Shown one piece after another: positions 34,074-44,315 of a DNA stretch of 64,000 nucleotides. The notes beneath the pieces were generated by a model, which was given only the letters and a program-made list of their open reading frames with translations, did not search any database and was not told the origin of the DNA. The DNA lies in the NCBI RefSeq assembly GCF_014904735.1, contig NZ_JACZCR010000020.1:62001-126000 (forward strand). The letters are read 5' to 3'. Both the position numbers and the translations under genes were made by a program. How positions within the stretch are numbered: position 1 is the first letter of the stretch; each line of letters begins with the position of its first letter. This DNA is from Microbulbifer hainanensis (GTDB lineage: Bacteria; Pseudomonadota; Gammaproteobacteria; Pseudomonadales; Cellvibrionaceae).

Positions 34074-34761
34074 TGCCATCGCCGGCTTCCTGCACAGCCC
34101 GCTGTTCGTGCTGCCGCTCAATCTCGCCGCCTTCCTGTTCGGACTGAAACTCTACCGCGCAACGGGCACGGCACTGCTGCACCCGATCGTCGGTGCCAGC
34201 GCGCTGGTGGCCGTGGTGCTGCTGACAGTCGACATCCATTATCCCGATTACCAGCGCGCGAGCGGACTCCTCTACGCACTGCTGGGTCCGGCGGTGGTGG
34301 CGCTGGCGGTGCCGCTGAAGCAGAACCTGGGCATCATCCGCCGCGCCGGCTGGCCGCTGGCCATCACGCTGGTCGTGGGCGCGGCGCTGGCCCCGCTGGT
34401 GGCCGTCGGCTTCGCGATGCTGTTTGGCGCCGGGCACACGGTCATACTGGCGCTCGCGGGCAAGTCGGTCACCACGCCCATCGCGCTGGCAGTCGCGGAA
34501 AAAATTCACGCGGTGGAGAGCCTGACGGCGGGAATCGTCGTGTTTACCGGCGTCGTCGGTGCGGTACTGGGCCCGCCACTACTGAAGCGGATGGGTATCG
34601 ACGACGACCGCATCCTCGGCCTGACGCTGGGCATCAATGCGCACGCAGTGGGTACCGCACGCGCGCTGGAGATCAGCGCCCTGTGTGGCGCCTTTGCGGC
34701 ACTGGCGATGGGCCTGTGCGGCGCGCTGACCGCACTGCTGTTGCCGCTACTGCTGCGTTAA
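34066..34761 (+). CDS. lrgB: LrgB/CidB-family membrane protein
   Basis: 231 residues, about seven hydrophobic helices. Signature stretches include PLKQNLGIIRRAGWPLA, AGKSVTTPIALAVAEKIH, and ILGLTLGINAHAVGTARALE. It is the partner of LrgA, translated by an 8-base overlap (ATGAGTGA). LrgAB homologues act in autolysis control in Gram-positives and in pyruvate or glycolate transport elsewhere; the substrate here is unknown. Converges with the PaiB-like gene. Confidence 0.91.
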   Translation: MSDAIAGFLHSPLFVLPLNLAAFLFGLKLYRATGTALLHPIVGASALVAVVLLTVDIHYPDYQRASGLLYALLGPAVVALAVPLKQNLGIIRRAGWPLAITLVVGAALAPLVAVGFAMLFGAGHTVILALAGKSVTTPIALAVAEKIHAVESLTAGIVVFTGVVGAVLGPPLLKRMGIDDDRILGLTLGINAHAVGTARALEISALCGAFAALAMGLCGALTALLLPLLLR

Positions 34762-34775
34762 CCGCGAGTCCGCGC

Positions 34776-35411
34776 TCAGTCTTCGAGCGCCATCACCAGC
34801 TCGGCCATGGCCGCATCAGCACCGCGGCCGCGTTCGCGCAGTCCATCTGCCACCGCGACGCGGGTATCGGCACTCTGGTTCTGGCTCACTTTCCACTTGC
34901 CTTCCAGTGTTTCGACCGCCAGCTCGATACCGACAATCGCCGACGACAGGCGCTGGATAAATACCTGCGGTGCATCGTCCACCGACCAGGGATCAGCGGC
35001 ATCGCCCTCCTGCTGCGCGGTGAGATCGTCGAGCAGTTTTGCCAGCCACTGCGGATCCTCCACCAGCCGCAGGCGGCCACTGGCGTGGACTGCGGTGTAG
35101 TTCCAGGTGGGAACCACCTTGCCGTGTTCCGCCTTGGCCGGGTACCAGGACGGCGAGATGTAGCTATCCGGCCCGGTGAAGATCGCCATGGCGGACACAG
35201 GCTGATCGAGATCCCGCACCAGAGTGTTAGCCCGCGCGACATGCCCGCGCAGGGTGACGCCGTCGTCCTCGGCGACAGACAGAAGCAATGGCACGTGATT
35301 CGCGCACAGGCCCGCAGAGGAAGTGGTGACCAGGGTCGCCAGTGGAAATTGACGAATCAGCCGGTAGAGGTCGGGACGCGCCTCGCGTCGAAAATGGCTT
35401 GGAAGATACAT
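34776..35411 (-). CDS. PaiB-family FMN-binding protein
   Basis: 211 residues starting MYLPSHFRREARPDLYRLI, the typical PaiB opening, then FPLATLVTTSSAGLCANHVPL, FTGPDSYISPSWYPAKAEHG and VPTWNYTAVHASG, all hallmarks of this split-barrel FMN-binding family. B. subtilis PaiB affects protease and sporulation gene expression, but most homologues are uncharacterised. The internal ATG at 35411 is preferred to the longer frame. Isolated from neighbours: converges with lrgB and is divergent from rsd. Confidence 0.9.
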   Translation of the reverse strand: MYLPSHFRREARPDLYRLIRQFPLATLVTTSSAGLCANHVPLLLSVAEDDGVTLRGHVARANTLVRDLDQPVSAMAIFTGPDSYISPSWYPAKAEHGKVVPTWNYTAVHASGRLRLVEDPQWLAKLLDDLTAQQEGDAADPWSVDDAPQVFIQRLSSAIVGIELAVETLEGKWKVSQNQSADTRVAVADGLRERGRGADAAMAELVMALED

Positions 35412-35622
35412 GGTCGATACGGCCCCTCGGGCTGATGAGAAGCAGCGCATGTTAACCAACCCGGTTTTGGCGCTCAATGCGCTGGCTTCCTTGCCGGCGG
35501 CGGGCGAATCTCCTATCTTCCATAGGGCCTGCTGACACTAAATTAGAAGGCCGCACCCGCGCTGTTTCGGGCAGCACCAACGGGCGGCGATGGCAGTAAA
35601 AGCAACAAAAGGAAGTTCGGAC

Positions 35623-36093
35623 ATGCTGGAAAATTGTAAGACCGCACACGAGCGCTGGGGTGGGGTGAGTGACATCATCGACCGCTGGCTGCATTCCCGT
35701 CAGTCGCTCCTGGTGCGCTTCTGCGCGCTGTCAGAGAAAAAAGAATTCACTGAGGGCGATGCAGGGGTGGACGAAAATCTCCGCCAGCTGTGCCAGTACC
35801 TGATGGATTACATCTCGGCCGGTCACTTCGAGGTCTATGAACAGTTGATTCGCGAAGGGCAGGACTTTGGCGACAAAGCCGCACTGGATCGGGCTCGCGC
35901 ACTCTACCGCGAAATCGACAGCACCACCGATGTCGCCGTCGACTTCAATGATAAATATCTGGAGACCGACGACCTCTCCAGTCTGCCCGGCGACCTTTCG
36001 CAATTGGGCGAAGCGCTGGAGACCCGCTTCGAGTCCGAGGACCAGATGATCGCGGTGCTGCATACAGCGCACAAGAACCAGCTGCCATCGTAA
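35623..36093 (+). CDS. rsd: Rsd/AlgQ anti-sigma-70 regulator
   Basis: 156 residues; binds the RNA polymerase primary sigma factor, and in Pseudomonas (AlgQ/PfrA) affects alginate and siderophore genes. Family text: WLHSRQSLLVRFCALSEKKE, LRQLCQYLMDYISAGHFEVYEQL and YREIDSTTDVAVDFNDKYL. ATG at 35623 follows AAAGGAAG. Next to the FKBP and AlgP genes, as in Pseudomonas. A bidirectional terminator follows 52 bases after the stop. Confidence 0.9.
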   Translation: MLENCKTAHERWGGVSDIIDRWLHSRQSLLVRFCALSEKKEFTEGDAGVDENLRQLCQYLMDYISAGHFEVYEQLIREGQDFGDKAALDRARALYREIDSTTDVAVDFNDKYLETDDLSSLPGDLSQLGEALETRFESEDQMIAVLHTAHKNQLPS

Positions 36094-36144
36094 CTGCAAC
36101 CTGACGGCGACCGCCGTTACCCGACATTGTTGTTACCAGACATT

Positions 36145-36170
36145 AAAAAAGGGGCCAGAGGCCCCTTTTT
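36145..36170. terminator. Bidirectional terminator between rsd and the FKBP gene
   Basis: AAAAAAGGGGCC, loop AGA, GGCCCCTTTTT: stem with A and T runs serving both converging genes. Confidence 0.9.
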
Positions 36171-36188
36171 CATATCCGGCAATAACGC

Positions 36189-36992
36189 TTATTCCTGATC
36201 GGAACCCTGATCAGCGTCGTCCGCCTTATCAGCTTCGTCCGCAGCGGCGTCGTCACCCGGCTTTACGTTCGCCTTGTGCAGTTCCACTTCAAAGATCAGT
36301 GTGGCGTTGGGGCCGATCATGCCGCCGGCACCGCCCGGTCCGTAGGCCAGGTCGGCGGGAATATACAGCTCCCACTTGGCGCCTTCCTTCATCATCTGCA
36401 GCGCTTCGGTCCAGCCCTTGATCACGCCATTCACCGGGAACTGAACCGGCTCGCCCTTGGCATAGGAGCTGTCGAATACGGTGCCGTCGATCAACGTACC
36501 CTTGTAGTCCACTTCAACCACGCTGTCAGCGCTCGGGGTATCGCCGCTGCCCTCGGTGATGACCTTGTACTGCAGACCCGAGTCAGTGGTCTTCACGCCT
36601 TCTTTCTTGGCGTTCGCTTCCAGAAATGCCTTGCCTTCCGCCAGGTTCTTCTCGGCAGTTGCCTTGAACTCTTTCTCCTGCTTGGCCAGCATTTCCTGCT
36701 GCTTGGACTGCATCTTCTCCTGGAAGACTGCGATCACCTTCTGCTTTTCTTCATCGGACAGGCGCGACTCGCGGCCGGCCTCGACATCTTTCAGAGCCAT
36801 CAGCACGACCTGGGGATCCAGTTTTACATCCTGAGTCTGCAGGCGCTTGGCCATATCCTCGGCGATGATGTAGCTGACCTTTTTCTCGTGGGTATCCAGG
36901 GCGACTTCGGCGGTCTGCGTGGATTCCTGTTTGTTGCAGCCGGCCAGCACGAGGCCCAGGGCAACTGCAGCAGCCAAAGGAAGTTTATTCAT
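36189..36992 (-). CDS. FKBP-type peptidyl-prolyl isomerase lipoprotein
   Basis: 267 residues, exported: lipobox LAGC after MNKLPLAAAVALGLVL. An N-terminal helical dimerisation region (VSYIIAEDMAKRLQ, KVIAVFQEKMQSKQQEM) precedes the FKBP domain (GLQYKVITEGSGD, VEVDYKGTLIDGTVFDSSY, GWTEALQMMKEGAKWELYIP, AYGPGGAGGMIGPNATLIFEVEL). The Asp/Ala-rich acidic tail is unusual for FkpA. Probable periplasmic folding catalyst. Adjacent to rsd and algP as in Pseudomonas. Confidence 0.93.
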   Translation of the reverse strand: MNKLPLAAAVALGLVLAGCNKQESTQTAEVALDTHEKKVSYIIAEDMAKRLQTQDVKLDPQVVLMALKDVEAGRESRLSDEEKQKVIAVFQEKMQSKQQEMLAKQEKEFKATAEKNLAEGKAFLEANAKKEGVKTTDSGLQYKVITEGSGDTPSADSVVEVDYKGTLIDGTVFDSSYAKGEPVQFPVNGVIKGWTEALQMMKEGAKWELYIPADLAYGPGGAGGMIGPNATLIFEVELHKANVKPGDDAAADEADKADDADQGSDQE

Positions 36993-37445
36993 GGGATTTG
37001 TCTCTTTATCCGTGATGCATTTATTAATTTGTACATGGCCTCTCGGCCAATGCCGGAAAGCGTCCCGGGTCATAACTCGACGCCGACACAACAGCGTGCC
37101 AGGCAGTGCCGTGCAAGTCTAACCCATGGCGGCGGCCGGTGCATACCGACAGCCTCAATTGGTCAAGGGCACCATTTTTGCCCATAAGTTCCCGACCCAT
37201 TTACCAAAAAATCGCGAATCGGTGCTTTTTTTCCCGGTTTACGGCATACATTTTTTTGAAAAACAACGCTATTATCAGGCTTCCATCTGTTGTTGCGTCG
37301 GAAAATTTCCAGGGGTGGTCAACCATTTCCGAGGCAACCGATCAGTGCATGGATCTGTGAACGCGGTAGCAACCGCATCAACGTCGGGCACATCTATTAA
37401 TCCCCGGATGCGCCGAATCGAAATTAAAACTCAGGATATTTACCC
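36993..37445. other. 453-bp intergenic region between the FKBP and algP-like genes
   Basis: Divergent promoters must lie here. It includes T-rich and A-rich stretches around 37200-37275 and is less GC-rich than the coding DNA. No gene, hairpin or repeat is convincing. Confidence 0.4.
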
Positions 37446-38384
37446 ATGGCTGCCAAACGTAAAGCTGTTAATCCAGTCGCAGAACTGGAAGCACAAATCG
37501 CCAAGCTCACCAACCAACTCGACAAGGCCCGAGCCAAGCAGGCCACCGATGCCGGCAAAGCCGCGCAGAAGACGGCCAAGGCGGTAACTGCTGCCAACAG
37601 CAAGCTGGCCAAGGCCAAAACCAAGCTGGTGAGCGCCCGCGCCGCCGCGAAGAAGAGCAAAACCGCTGCAGTGAAGCAGCGCGTGGACACCGCCAAAGCG
37701 GCAGTAGACAAGCTCACCGCAGAACTGAAGATGGCCAAGGACGCGGCGGCGGAAGCCAAGCAGGCGGAAGCGGCTGCAAAAACCGAACTGAAGATCGCGG
37801 CGACTATCAGCAAAATAGCAGCCAAGGCGGAAAAAGCTACAGCCGGCAAAGGCAAGAAAAAGAAAGCCAGCTCCAAGAAAGCGCCAGCCAAAAAGGCCGC
37901 CGCGGAGAAGTCAGCCACTGCTGCCAAGGCACCGAAGAAATCCGCAGCAAAAACTGCAGCGAAACCAGCGAAAAAGGCCGCCAAGGCCACGGCCAAAAAA
38001 GCCCCGAAAAAAGCTGCCACCAAAAAGGCACCGGCCAAGAAAGCCGTAGCCGCGAAAGCCCCGGCCGAAAAGGCTGCAGCCAAGCCCGCGGCAAAGAAAG
38101 CACCCAAGCCCAAGAAGGCCCCGGTCAAGAAGGCAGCCGCCAAGCCAGCCGCCGCACCCAAGCCCGCTGCGCCGGCCGAAGTGAAGTCGGAAAGCAAACC
38201 CGAAACCAAGCCGGAATCCGGTTCCCCGATTATGGGCAAGACGCCGGAATCGCGCCCGCTTGGCGGCGAGCCGGCAGCGGAGCAGAAGCCCGCCGAAATG
38301 CCGAAGACGGCTCCGGCTCCGAGCATCACCCCGATGACTCCGCCGAACAGCCTGTTTTCCAGCGAAAAGTCCGGCGACGAGTAA
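37446..38384 (+). CDS. algP: AlgP-like histone H1-type protein
   Basis: 312 residues. N-terminal coiled coil (AELEAQIAKLTNQLDKARAK, KAAVDKLTAELKMAKDAAAE), then a Lys/Ala/Pro-rich tail of KKAPAKKA-type units (about 140-245) resembling eukaryotic histone H1 and P. aeruginosa AlgP (AlgR3), which binds DNA and influences alginate gene expression. A more acidic Pro-rich C-terminus follows. Position beside rsd and the FKBP gene reproduces Pseudomonas synteny. The tandem Lys-Ala codons make copy-number variation between strains likely. Confidence 0.87.
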   Translation: MAAKRKAVNPVAELEAQIAKLTNQLDKARAKQATDAGKAAQKTAKAVTAANSKLAKAKTKLVSARAAAKKSKTAAVKQRVDTAKAAVDKLTAELKMAKDAAAEAKQAEAAAKTELKIAATISKIAAKAEKATAGKGKKKKASSKKAPAKKAAAEKSATAAKAPKKSAAKTAAKPAKKAAKATAKKAPKKAATKKAPAKKAVAAKAPAEKAAAKPAAKKAPKPKKAPVKKAAAKPAAAPKPAAPAEVKSESKPETKPESGSPIMGKTPESRPLGGEPAAEQKPAEMPKTAPAPSITPMTPPNSLFSSEKSGDE

Positions 38385-38390
38385 GTCCCG

Positions 38391-38882
38391 CTAGGTGCCG
38401 GCCCGCCGCGCGCCAAAGCTATTGATCAGGCCCGCCCAGCGGGCCTGTTCTTTTTGCAGCAGACCGTATTGCTGCCCCGCCAGTTCGAGTGCCGGCCGAT
38501 CTTCCGGCCAGGTCTCTTCCTGCAATTTCCACAGCGCCGCCAGTTGCCGCTGCTCCAGCTTCAGTTCATAGCGCTTGCACCAGTCGTAGAGTCCCTGTGA
38601 GCGCGGGCGCAGCCGTCCGAGCCAACGGCGCAGATGGCGCACGCTGGAAATCATGCGCCGCCGCGGTGCCAACCCCCGGTCCGCCACCCGCCAGCTCTCT
38701 TCGCTCAGCTGGCGCCCACAGGCGGTCACATAGCTGGCCCACAGCAGCAGGCACACGTCGGCCCCTTTTCGGTCCTGGCAGTCCAGCAGGAACTGCTGGA
38801 CCTCCTCGTGGCGGTAGAAATCGAGACTGAACTGCCACAGGGGGTTCTGCAGCGAAGAGGAGGGAGGGGCGGTTTTTGTCAT
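38391..38882 (-). CDS. DUF2390 / TIGR02444-family protein
   Basis: 163 residues, cytoplasmic, mostly helical. Family text: NPLWQFSLDFYRHEEVQQFLLDCQ in pieces such as NPLWQFSLDFYRHEEV, GADVCLLLWASYVTACGRQL and LYDWCKRYELKLEQ. The family has no assigned function. It ends seven bases after the algP-like stop (converging) and is divergent from the ABC-F gene, the standard Pseudomonas arrangement. Confidence 0.87.
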   Translation of the reverse strand: MTKTAPPSSSLQNPLWQFSLDFYRHEEVQQFLLDCQDRKGADVCLLLWASYVTACGRQLSEESWRVADRGLAPRRRMISSVRHLRRWLGRLRPRSQGLYDWCKRYELKLEQRQLAALWKLQEETWPEDRPALELAGQQYGLLQKEQARWAGLINSFGARRAGT

Positions 38883-38963
38883 GGTGGGCCCGTTAGCACT
38901 AAAATCGCGACCGCTTTAATGTCGAATAGCCTAGCATCCGCATGGGCCCGTGAGGTTTTTTCT

Positions 38964-40880
38964 TTGATCAATTTGCAAGGTGTCTCCGTCCAGCGCGGCG
39001 GTCGCGAACTGTTGCATGAAGCCGACTGCCGGATTTTCCCGGGTCACAAAGTCGGCATCATCGGCGCCAATGGCTGCGGCAAGTCCACCCTGTTCAAACT
39101 GCTGCTGCGCGAAATCGACAGCGACACGGGTCGTGTGGAGATCCCCGCGGGCTGGCGCATTGCGCATATGGCCCAGGAGGTTCCCGCCGGCGAGCAGAGC
39201 GCCCTCGACTATGTACTCGATGGCGATGCCGAGCTGCGCCAACTGCAGGCGGCACTGACCCGCGCGGAGAGCGATGGTACCGACGGCCGGCAGCTGGCGG
39301 AACTGCATGAGCACATGGCGGCAATCGACGGCTACAGCGGGCCGGCGCGTGCGGCACAACTGCTCGACGGCCTCGGTTTCGCCCACAGCGAGCAGCAGCG
39401 ACCGGTGCGCAGTTTTTCCGGTGGCTGGCGCATACGCCTGAACCTGGCCCGCGCGCTGATGTGCCCGGCAGACCTGATGCTGCTCGACGAACCCACCAAC
39501 CACCTGGACCTGGATGCGACCCTGTGGCTCGAACAGTGGCTGCAGCGCTTTCCCGGCACCCTGTTGATCATCTCCCACGACCGCGACTTCCTCGATGCCG
39601 TGGTGGACGGTATCGTCAGCTTCGAACAACAGAGCCTGGTGCTCTACAGTGGCAACTACAGCGCCTTCGAACGCACCCGCGCCGAGCGGCTCGCACAGCA
39701 GCAGGTACAGTACGAGAAGCAGCAGGCCGAGCGCGCGCACATGGAAGACTTCGTGCGCCGCTTTCGCGCCAAGGCGACCAAGGCCCGGCAGGCACAGAGC
39801 CGACTCAAGGCGCTGGACCGCATGGCAGAGATAGCGCCGGCGCATATCGATTCGCCGTTCCGCTTTTCCCTGCCGTCGTCGGACAAGACTTCCGACCCGC
39901 TGATCGACCTGCGCGAGGCAGATATTGGCTATCGCGACAGCGGCGGCGAGGACAAGGTGATCGTGCGCAAGGTGCAGCTGGGCATTCAACCCGGGCGCCG
40001 CATCGGCCTGCTCGGCCCCAACGGCGCCGGCAAATCCTCCCTGATCAAGACCCTGGCCGGTGAATTACCCCTGCTGCACGGTGAGCGCCTGTGCGGGGAA
40101 CACCTCGCGATCGGCTACTTCGCCCAGCACCAGCTGGAGGCGCTGGACGGCGCCGCGTCGCCGCTGCTGCACCTGCAGCGCCTGTCCCCAGACGCGAGTG
40201 AGCAGTCACTGCGGGATTTTCTCGGCGGTTACGGCTTCGTCGGCGACCGGGTGTTTGAAAAGGTGGGCGGATTCTCCGGTGGCGAAAAGGCGCGGCTGGC
40301 ACTGGCGATTCTCGCCTGGCAGAAACCCAACCTGCTGCTGCTCGATGAGCCGACCAACCACCTGGATCTGGAAATGCGCCACGCGCTGACCCTGGCGCTG
40401 GCGGAGTTTCCCGGCGCCGTGGTGCTGGTTTCCCACGACCGCCACCTGCTCGCCAACACCGCGGACGAATTCATGCTCGTCGCCAACGGCCGCGCGGAAC
40501 CCTACGACGGCGATCTGGAAGATTACAAGCAGTGGCTGCTGAATTTCCGCCGCAATGAAAAGGCCGAGGAGAAGGCAGCGACGGCAGATACCCCCACGGA
40601 GGACAAAAAAGCCCAACGGCGTGCCGCCGCGGCCCTGCGCGAACAGCTGAAACCACTGACCAACAGGCTCAAACGCATCGAGCAACAGATGGCGCAGGCG
40701 GAAAAGGCGCTGGCACAAGTAGAAGAACAGCTCGCCGATGAAAACCTCTACAGCGGCGGCCAGCAGGACGAGATAGCGCGCCTCAATCGTTCCCAGGCGG
40801 AACAGCGCGAGACCCTCGACACGCTGGAAATGGAGTGGCTGGAAATCAGCGAGCAGCTGGAGGACGCCCGCGGAGACTGA
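38964..40880 (+). CDS. ABC-F family ATPase (YheS/Uup-like)
   Basis: 638-residue soluble twin-ATPase without membrane domains. ABC-F proteins act on ribosomes as translation factors. First site: GANGCGKST, SFSGGWRIRLNLARA, LMLLDEPTNHLD; second: GPNGAGKSS, FSGGEKARLALAIL, LLLLDEPTNHLD. The linker holds a basic coiled coil (QVQYEKQQAERAHMEDFVRR), and the C-terminal part is coiled coil. The start is probably TTG at 38964 after GTGAGG, yielding MINLQGVSVQRGG, close to relatives; ATG at 38919 would add 15 residues. Confidence 0.9.
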   Translation: MINLQGVSVQRGGRELLHEADCRIFPGHKVGIIGANGCGKSTLFKLLLREIDSDTGRVEIPAGWRIAHMAQEVPAGEQSALDYVLDGDAELRQLQAALTRAESDGTDGRQLAELHEHMAAIDGYSGPARAAQLLDGLGFAHSEQQRPVRSFSGGWRIRLNLARALMCPADLMLLDEPTNHLDLDATLWLEQWLQRFPGTLLIISHDRDFLDAVVDGIVSFEQQSLVLYSGNYSAFERTRAERLAQQQVQYEKQQAERAHMEDFVRRFRAKATKARQAQSRLKALDRMAEIAPAHIDSPFRFSLPSSDKTSDPLIDLREADIGYRDSGGEDKVIVRKVQLGIQPGRRIGLLGPNGAGKSSLIKTLAGELPLLHGERLCGEHLAIGYFAQHQLEALDGAASPLLHLQRLSPDASEQSLRDFLGGYGFVGDRVFEKVGGFSGGEKARLALAILAWQKPNLLLLDEPTNHLDLEMRHALTLALAEFPGAVVLVSHDRHLLANTADEFMLVANGRAEPYDGDLEDYKQWLLNFRRNEKAEEKAATADTPTEDKKAQRRAAAALREQLKPLTNRLKRIEQQMAQAEKALAQVEEQLADENLYSGGQQDEIARLNRSQAEQRETLDTLEMEWLEISEQLEDARGD

Positions 40881-40913
40881 GCCGGGAAACGCCGACGCAT
40901 CGCGGCGCCGGCG

Positions 40914-41711
40914 TTAAATCGGTGTCGTGCAACCGTTTTCGTTCACCGCTGTCCCCGCCGGCGTGCTCGGGCAGCGGTCCAGATAGTCGGGTACACCGTC
41001 GTAGTCGGAGTCGCCCGGGCAACCGTTGCTGTGCACCGGGATGCCGGGCGGCGTCTGCGGGCAGCCATCGATATCATCAAACACACCGTCGCCGTCAAAG
41101 TCGCGCACAATGCGCGGGTACTCGTACCACTGGTAGCCGATACTGATACTGACAAATCCATCCAGGCCACCGTGCTCCACCCCCTGGAAGAGTCGCGCAT
41201 CACCGCGGGCCTGCCAGCGCGGCCCCAGTTTGTACTTCACACCCAGACCGAGATTGACCATGGTCTGGCGATCGTGCCAGTCGAAGGCATCGTCGTAGGA
41301 ATCGTTGTTGTCCACCCGTATTTCCCCAGCGCCGAAGGCGACATAAGGCTGCCAGCAGAAATTGCCACAGAAGCGACCGGCGAAGTGGTAGAACAGATCC
41401 ATGTGGTAGTTGTACACCTCGACCTTTTCGTCGAGGTCTTCGACTTTCGCACTGAAATAATCGAGGACGCCTTCTAACGCCCAGCGATCGGTAACGCTGT
41501 AGCCCAGTCCGGCGCCGCCACCGGTGGTATCTTCCAGGTCATAACCTTCGAAAGGGGAGCCATCGAGGCGGTCGCCGCTGAACCAGTACTGGCCACCGTT
41601 CAGGTAGAGATTCAGGGTGGTTTCTTCATCTGCCAGTGACGGCGCACTGCACAGGCCTGCCAGCACAGAAACGCTGAAGGCAATCGGGGCGAGCGGGCGG
41701 CTTTTTGTCAT
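40914..41711 (-). CDS. Outer-membrane beta-barrel protein with thrombospondin type-3 repeats
   Basis: 265 residues: signal peptide (to SLADEE), an OprF-like eight-strand barrel (NLYLNGGQYWFSG, LGYSVTDRWALEGVLDYFSA, PYVAFGAGEIRVDN), and two calcium-binding TSP3 units (DFDGDGVFDDIDGCP, DSDYDGVPDYLDRCPSTP). OmpA/OprF proteins normally continue into a peptidoglycan-binding OmpA domain, but this one ends at ENGCTTPI. The stop lies 33 bases from the end of the converging ABC-F gene, so the domain may have been lost. Function: structural or porin-like, uncertain. Confidence 0.82.
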   Translation of the reverse strand: MTKSRPLAPIAFSVSVLAGLCSAPSLADEETTLNLYLNGGQYWFSGDRLDGSPFEGYDLEDTTGGGAGLGYSVTDRWALEGVLDYFSAKVEDLDEKVEVYNYHMDLFYHFAGRFCGNFCWQPYVAFGAGEIRVDNNDSYDDAFDWHDRQTMVNLGLGVKYKLGPRWQARGDARLFQGVEHGGLDGFVSISIGYQWYEYPRIVRDFDGDGVFDDIDGCPQTPPGIPVHSNGCPGDSDYDGVPDYLDRCPSTPAGTAVNENGCTTPI

Positions 41712-41858
41712 TGTGGGCTCCGGAAGTTCCTTTTACCGGCAGTGGGTCTGAATGAAGATAGCAGACATTGGCGCGGCACAACGGCGCGCCAGTGGCTGTC
41801 AAAAAAACGTCACGGAGCCACCCGAAATGCGCCGCCATCCCTGGCAACACCGCGCCGT

Positions 41859-42575
41859 TTATTTACGGCGGTAGAGCAGGTCCCAGACCCCGTGGCCAAG
41901 CCGCAGGCCGCGGCGCTCGAACTTGGTTTCCGGGCGGAATTCCGGCCTCGGCGCGTAGTTGCCGGCGCCGGCGGTATTTTCCAGTTGCGGCTCGGCCTCC
42001 AGCACCTCGAGCATATGCTCGGCGTAATTTTCCCAGTCGGTGGCCATATGCAGCAGGCCACCGGTTTTCAGTTTGGCGCAGATCAGTTGCACGAACTCCG
42101 GCTGCACGATGCGGCGCTTGTGGTGCTTTTTCTTGTGCCAGGGATCGGGGAAATACAGCTGGAAACGGTCGAGCAGGCCGTCATCGATGCAGTCGTTCAG
42201 CACGTCCACCGCGTCGGCCATATAGACGCGCAGGTTTTTCAGCTCGGCCTTGCCGGCGTTGTTAATCAGGCGGCCTACCCCGGGTGGGTGCACCTCGATG
42301 CCGATGAAATCCTTGTCCGGTTCCGCCTCGGCCATCGCCAGCAGCGAGTCCCCCATACCAAAACCGATCTCCAGCACCAGCGGTGCAGCGCGGCCGAAAA
42401 CCGCCTGTGGATCCAGCGGACCATCGAATAGCGACAGACCGTAGGGCCCCCAGTAATTGTCGAAAGCGCGGCGCTGCCCCTCGGTCATGCGCCCGGCGCG
42501 AATCACATAGCTGCGGATGGATTTCTTCTTGTATTCAGTGCGGTAGGGAAAGTCTTCCGCGGACTCGTCTTGCAT
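41859..42575 (-). CDS. trmB: tRNA (guanine-N7)-methyltransferase
   Basis: 238-residue SAM enzyme modifying G46 of tRNAs. Landmarks: [37 protein letters not shown] (SAM motif), [35 protein letters not shown] and [20 protein letters not shown] at 42575 starts [18 protein letters not shown]; the longer frame upstream is not conserved. It is downstream of the DUF423 gene on the same strand, probably in one transcript. Confidence 0.95.
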   Translation of the reverse strand: MQDESAEDFPYRTEYKKKSIRSYVIRAGRMTEGQRRAFDNYWGPYGLSLFDGPLDPQAVFGRAAPLVLEIGFGMGDSLLAMAEAEPDKDFIGIEVHPPGVGRLINNAGKAELKNLRVYMADAVDVLNDCIDDGLLDRFQLYFPDPWHKKKHHKRRIVQPEFVQLICAKLKTGGLLHMATDWENYAEHMLEVLEAEPQLENTAGAGNYAPRPEFRPETKFERRGLRLGHGVWDLLYRRK

Positions 42576-42688
42576 GCTTCGCGACCTCGAATGCGAATTT
42601 ATTGACTGGCTGGAAGGTTGGCGTGCCCCGGGGACGCGCCAAACCTCCGCGTTAACTAGCTGACATTGTAGGGCCCCGGGCCCGGGAA

Positions 42689-43066
42689 TTATTTGGAGAG
42701 ATTCAGCGCGGCGATAAACAGGGCCACCCAGCCGCCAATCATCAACAGGCCGCCCAGCGGCGTCACCGGACCGAGCCAGCGCGGACCGCCAAAGGTCAGG
42801 CCATAGAGACTGCCGGAAAAAAACAGCACACCGACAAAGAACAGGGCGCCGCAGACGGCGAGGGCCGTGCGCTCGCCCCACTGCTGGATCAGCACCGCGA
42901 CACCGATCAGCGCGAGTGCGTGTACCAGCTGGTAGTGCACGCCGGTCTTGTAAGCCTCGAGCAGGTTGTCAGCGACTTTCCCGCGCAGGCCGTGGGCACC
43001 GAATGCCCCGAGAATGACGCCGCTGCCGCCGAGCAGCGCGGCCAGCAATAAGTAGAGTTTGCTCAC
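42689..43066 (-). CDS. DUF423 membrane protein
   Basis: 125 residues, four hydrophobic helices. [30 protein letters not shown] and [20 protein letters not shown] are typical of DUF423 (YgdD-like) inner-membrane proteins of unknown function. GTG at 43066 has GGGAG upstream and fits the family start. Next to rpoH, as in Pseudomonas, but with a terminator between. Confidence 0.9.
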   Translation of the reverse strand: MSKLYLLLAALLGGSGVILGAFGAHGLRGKVADNLLEAYKTGVHYQLVHALALIGVAVLIQQWGERTALAVCGALFFVGVLFFSGSLYGLTFGGPRWLGPVTPLGGLLMIGGWVALFIAALNLSK

Positions 43067-43103
43067 CGGAAATCTCCCACTTTCCAATCAATGTTCCACC
43101 AAT

Positions 43104-43132
43104 AAAAAAACCGCGCTGCTGCGCGGTTTTTT
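43104..43132 (-). terminator. Intrinsic terminator after rpoH
   Basis: AAACCGCGC/GCGCGGTTT stem with long A/T runs on both flanks, between the rpoH stop and the DUF423 gene. Confidence 0.88.
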
Positions 43133-43166
43133 GTGCCCGAAGGCAGTGCGCGGATCAGGCTTTCTC

Positions 43167-44021
<855 letters not shown>

Positions 44022-44315
44022 TCGGGTCTCTCCTCTCTGAATTCTCGTGCCGGACCGGTTGATGACCGGGCGGCCGCCGCTGCGGGCACAGGGCCGGCAA
44101 GCGACAAATTGGCCTCAGTGTAGCACTTGCGTGACCGCCATAGGAAGTCCGGATGGGGGCGCCGCAATGCGTTGAAATCCGGGCTCTTAGAGGGGTTATC
44201 CACAGGATGGGTTCCCCGCCGCACAGGGGCTTTACCTTTCTTCACGCACGCAGGGGCCACGGGCATCGGAATCGGCCGCCAAAGCGGTCGAATTCGGCGC
44301 AGACGAACCGAGCAA

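Noticed and set aside
37860..38170. Tandem repeats inside the algP-like gene as a possible CRISPR or satellite array
   Set aside because: The periodicity is explained by Lys-Ala-Pro codons in frame; there are no spacers or uniform repeats.
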